Source: Bacteroidales bacterium (GTDB lineage: Bacteria; Bacteroidota; Bacteroidia; Bacteroidales; BM520). Taken from it: a stretch of 17,954 bases of DNA. The translations under genes and the position numbers were made by a program. The stretch spans positions 1 to 17,954 of the forward strand of contig JALNXP010000020.1 in assembly GCA_023230285.1 (NCBI GenBank), written 5' to 3'. Positions 16,619 to 17,954 of the stretch are shown here, one piece after another; the stretch's first letter is position 1, and each line of letters begins with the position of its first letter. Below the pieces are notes generated by a model that saw nothing but the letters and a program-made list of their open reading frames with translations, was not told where the DNA came from and ran no database searches.

Positions 16619-16619
16619 G
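16612..16619 (+). promoter_or_regulatory. Candidate -7 promoter element for tRNA-Glu
   Basis: TATTTTTG matches TAnnTTTG and lies 25 bases before the tRNA, which suits a short leader. No TTG is found at the usual -33 distance, so this rests on the -7 element alone. Confidence 0.45.
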
Positions 16620-16644
16620 CATCGGTTTAAACAAACCGACAAAG

Positions 16645-16718
16645 GCTGCATTCGTCTAGTGGTCCAGGACATCAGATTCTCAGTCTGAGGATCGAGGGTT
16701 CGAATCCCTCATGCAGTA
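16645..16718 (+). tRNA. tRNA-Glu, anticodon CTC
   Basis: A full cloverleaf can be drawn. The acceptor stem GCTGCAT (16645-16651) pairs with ATGCAGT (16711-16717), with a G-T first pair. The D arm contains GTCTAGTGGTCCAGGAC, a strong tRNA-Glu signature. The anticodon stem TCAGA/TCTGA encloses the loop TTCTCAG with anticodon CTC, reading GAG. The variable loop is 5 bases, and the T arm is GAGGG-TTCGAAT-CCCTC. The discriminator is A at 16718, and CCA is not encoded. Confidence 0.97.
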
Positions 16719-16774
16719 CAAATAACTTATTTTCAGCGTGTTAAGTCGAAAAATAGCCCATTTTTTTGAAAAAG

Positions 16775-16792
16775 TGAGACAAATTTGAGACA
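16775..16792 (+). repeat. Two direct TGAGACA repeats 11 bp apart, downstream of tRNA-Glu
   Basis: TGAGACA occurs at 16775-16781 and 16786-16792, so both copies lie on the same face of the helix. They lie 57 bases past the tRNA in a 178-base gap with no gene on either strand. The pattern could be a protein-binding site, for example a remnant of an integrase arm site next to a tRNA, but no integrase or second att copy is in the window. Confidence 0.35.
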
Positions 16793-16896
16793 GAACTATT
16801 TCTTTTTTCACTTGTATCCACCCCACCAACGCAATGTTGACTTTATCGGAATAATTCGGGTTTGAAGTTTGATGGAAGCAGAAAGGTGTTGTTCAA

Positions 16897-17790
16897 TCAC
16901 TTTGCACCATTTTTATCGTGACGATACAATTGATAGCTATTGTATAAATTTTGCCATATTGAATAGCTTGCAGGAAATATAGAAGTCAGCGGGTTGAGAT
17001 AAGTAGTAGCCATCCAGATAGCCATTGCGGTATTTTTTTGACCGAGAGCCTGCCCGCCGGCTGTTTTATCGCCGAATTTTGCACCTACGCAACGACCAAA
17101 AGAAAATTGGATAAAACAAAACAGCAGTGATATTGCAGCTAACAATATCATAATCACTTCATTACCTTCGCCTTGCAGATAAATAAAGTCGATAGTTTGC
17201 CCTATGGTAATTGTCAAAGCGATAGCCCACAGATAAAAAGACACGCCTTGAATTTTTATCAATTTTGCGTTAAAAGAAGGCATAAAACGCTGGAGCAAAG
17301 CAGCTATTATAAGTGGTAAAACCAAGACAGGAGCTATTCTGTATAATATCATTCCAAAAGATTGGACAAAAGACATTTCCGGATTATGTCCTACGAGAGT
17401 AAAATAAGCCGGAGCAGCTACAGCCACGACTATGTTGTCGATGAGTGTAAAACTTGTTATAGTTTCGCGGTTTGCGCCGAGCATACAAGCGACTACGACC
17501 ACAGAAGCAGCCACAGGGCAGATAACGCCGATTAACACACCTTCCGCCAATATTTCGTTAAGAGGAGATAATAAAAGATAAGAGACTGCGCTTACCACAA
17601 TTTGGAAAGCCACAAGGATAATATCCATCTTACTTATCTTTAATTTTTTAAAATTTAAAGATGTAAAGTTGAAGAATATCATAAAGAACAGCAAAAAAGG
17701 CAGAATACATTTAAGCATAGCGATATGCTTATGAAAAAGGATGCCTATCAATATGGCTATTGGCAATATGAAACTTCTATATTTGTGCAT
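16897..17790 (-). CDS. Bile acid:sodium symporter (BASS) family transporter
   Basis: Inner-membrane protein of 297 residues with 9-10 predicted membrane segments. Family marks are G-V-I-C-P-V-A-A-S-V-V-V at 88-99, followed by L-G-A-N-R-E and T-L-I-D-N (115-119), and G-G-Q-A-L-G-Q-K-N-T-A-M-A at 245-257 with N-P-L-T-S-I-F-P-A after it. These two halves form the crossover regions that bind sodium and substrate in BASS transporters. Known substrates range from bile acids to pantoate and other organic anions, so the name does not fix the cargo. The short C-terminus is basic and hydrophilic. It is the only gene on its strand here, and a 15-bp tandem repeat fills the region before its start. No terminator hairpin was seen after the stop. 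Confidence 0.85.
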   Translation of the reverse strand: MHKYRSFILPIAILIGILFHKHIAMLKCILPFLLFFMIFFNFTSLNFKKLKISKMDIILVAFQIVVSAVSYLLLSPLNEILAEGVLIGVICPVAASVVVVACMLGANRETITSFTLIDNIVVAVAAPAYFTLVGHNPEMSFVQSFGMILYRIAPVLVLPLIIAALLQRFMPSFNAKLIKIQGVSFYLWAIALTITIGQTIDFIYLQGEGNEVIMILLAAISLLFCFIQFSFGRCVGAKFGDKTAGGQALGQKNTAMAIWMATTYLNPLTSIFPASYSIWQNLYNSYQLYRHDKNGAK

Positions 17791-17795
17791 TAGTA

Positions 17796-17885
17796 TCGTT
17801 TAATGTTTAGTATTTTATCGTTTAATCGTTTAATGTTTAATCGTTTAATGTTTAATCGTTTAATGTTTAATGTCTAATGTCTAAT
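17796..17885. repeat. Tandem repeat, 15-bp unit, upstream of the BASS gene
   Basis: TCGTTTAATGTTTAA occurs three times head to tail at 17826-17840, 17841-17855 and 17856-17870. A variant copy ending in G is at 17796-17810, a half copy at 17818-17825 and two degenerate TGTCTAA units at 17871-17884. The unit itself is two near-identical half units, TCGTTTAA and TGTTTAA. On the BASS coding strand it reads TTAAACATTAAACGA and ends only a few bases before the start codon. Confidence 0.9.
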
Positions 17886-17905
17886 ACAATTATTGAGACC
17901 AATCA

Positions 17906-17913
17906 CAAATTTA
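17906..17913 (-). promoter_or_regulatory. Candidate -7 promoter element for the BASS gene
   Basis: On the minus strand TAAATTTG fits TAnnTTTG. No -33 TTG is seen at the usual distance. If used, the message would start near 17899 and carry the whole tandem repeat in a leader of about 110 bases. Confidence 0.4.
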
Positions 17914-17954
17914 ACAAAACTAAAAAAAATACTCCGCTTTCATCCGTACAATCC

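Noticed and set aside
16672..16800. Antisense reading frame through the tRNA that translates to an M-R-D-S-N-P-R type peptide
   Set aside because: This is the well-known false peptide from the reverse strand of tRNA T-arms. It stops inside the tRNA and has no start or ribosome site.
17796..17885. CRISPR-like array
   Set aside because: Repeats are contiguous 15-bp units with no unique spacers and no cas genes are present, so it is a simple tandem repeat.

Overview
The window looks like a stretch of core chromosome from a Bacteroidota bacterium, most likely of the order Bacteroidales. Four things point there: AT-rich DNA; several copies of the Bacteroidota -7 promoter element TAnnTTTG in front of genes, two of them with TTG exactly 20 bases upstream; a protein with a type IX secretion (T9SS) C-terminal sorting domain; and a T9SS plug protein (the former DUF5103 family). 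No species can be named from the sequence alone.

Layout. (1) 140-3471, + strand: an MBOAT O-acyltransferase and a DHHW/AlgJ-like SGNH protein, the classic pair for O-acetylating an extracellular polysaccharide, followed by an RluA-type pseudouridine synthase. (2) 3638-9476, + strand: a cell-envelope run of murG, a MOP-family flippase, a multidomain secreted amidase with a T9SS signal, and the T9SS plug protein. The plug gene has its own promoter at the end of the amidase gene. (3) 9667-11779, + strand: an accessory-looking patch with two tandem paralogous small secreted proteins sharing a C-x-x-F-G-x-C motif and a DUF3078-like barrel protein whose reading frame has no standard start codon. 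(4) 11842-13140, - strand: tyrS. (5) 13289-16523, + strand: an OPT-family oligopeptide transporter and peptidase T, a peptide uptake and cleavage operon. (6) 16645-16718: tRNA-Glu(CTC). (7) 16897-17790, - strand: a bile acid:sodium symporter (BASS) family transporter, preceded by a 15-bp tandem repeat.

How the parts fit: MurG makes lipid II, the flippase moves an unknown lipid-linked substrate, and the amidase would cut peptidoglycan but carries a signal for export past the outer membrane by the T9SS. The plug protein encoded next to it gates the T9SS translocon. Strong hairpins at 10732-10760, 11784-11819 and 16585-16618 separate the transcription units, and tyrS and the OPT gene are divergently transcribed from a 148-bp region with back-to-back promoters.

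No CRISPR array, insertion sequence, prophage or clearly new multi-gene system was seen. The most unusual material is the paralog pair with its start-less neighbour, the amidase's N-terminal lysozyme-like domain that seems to lack its catalytic glutamate, and the repeat leader before the BASS gene.
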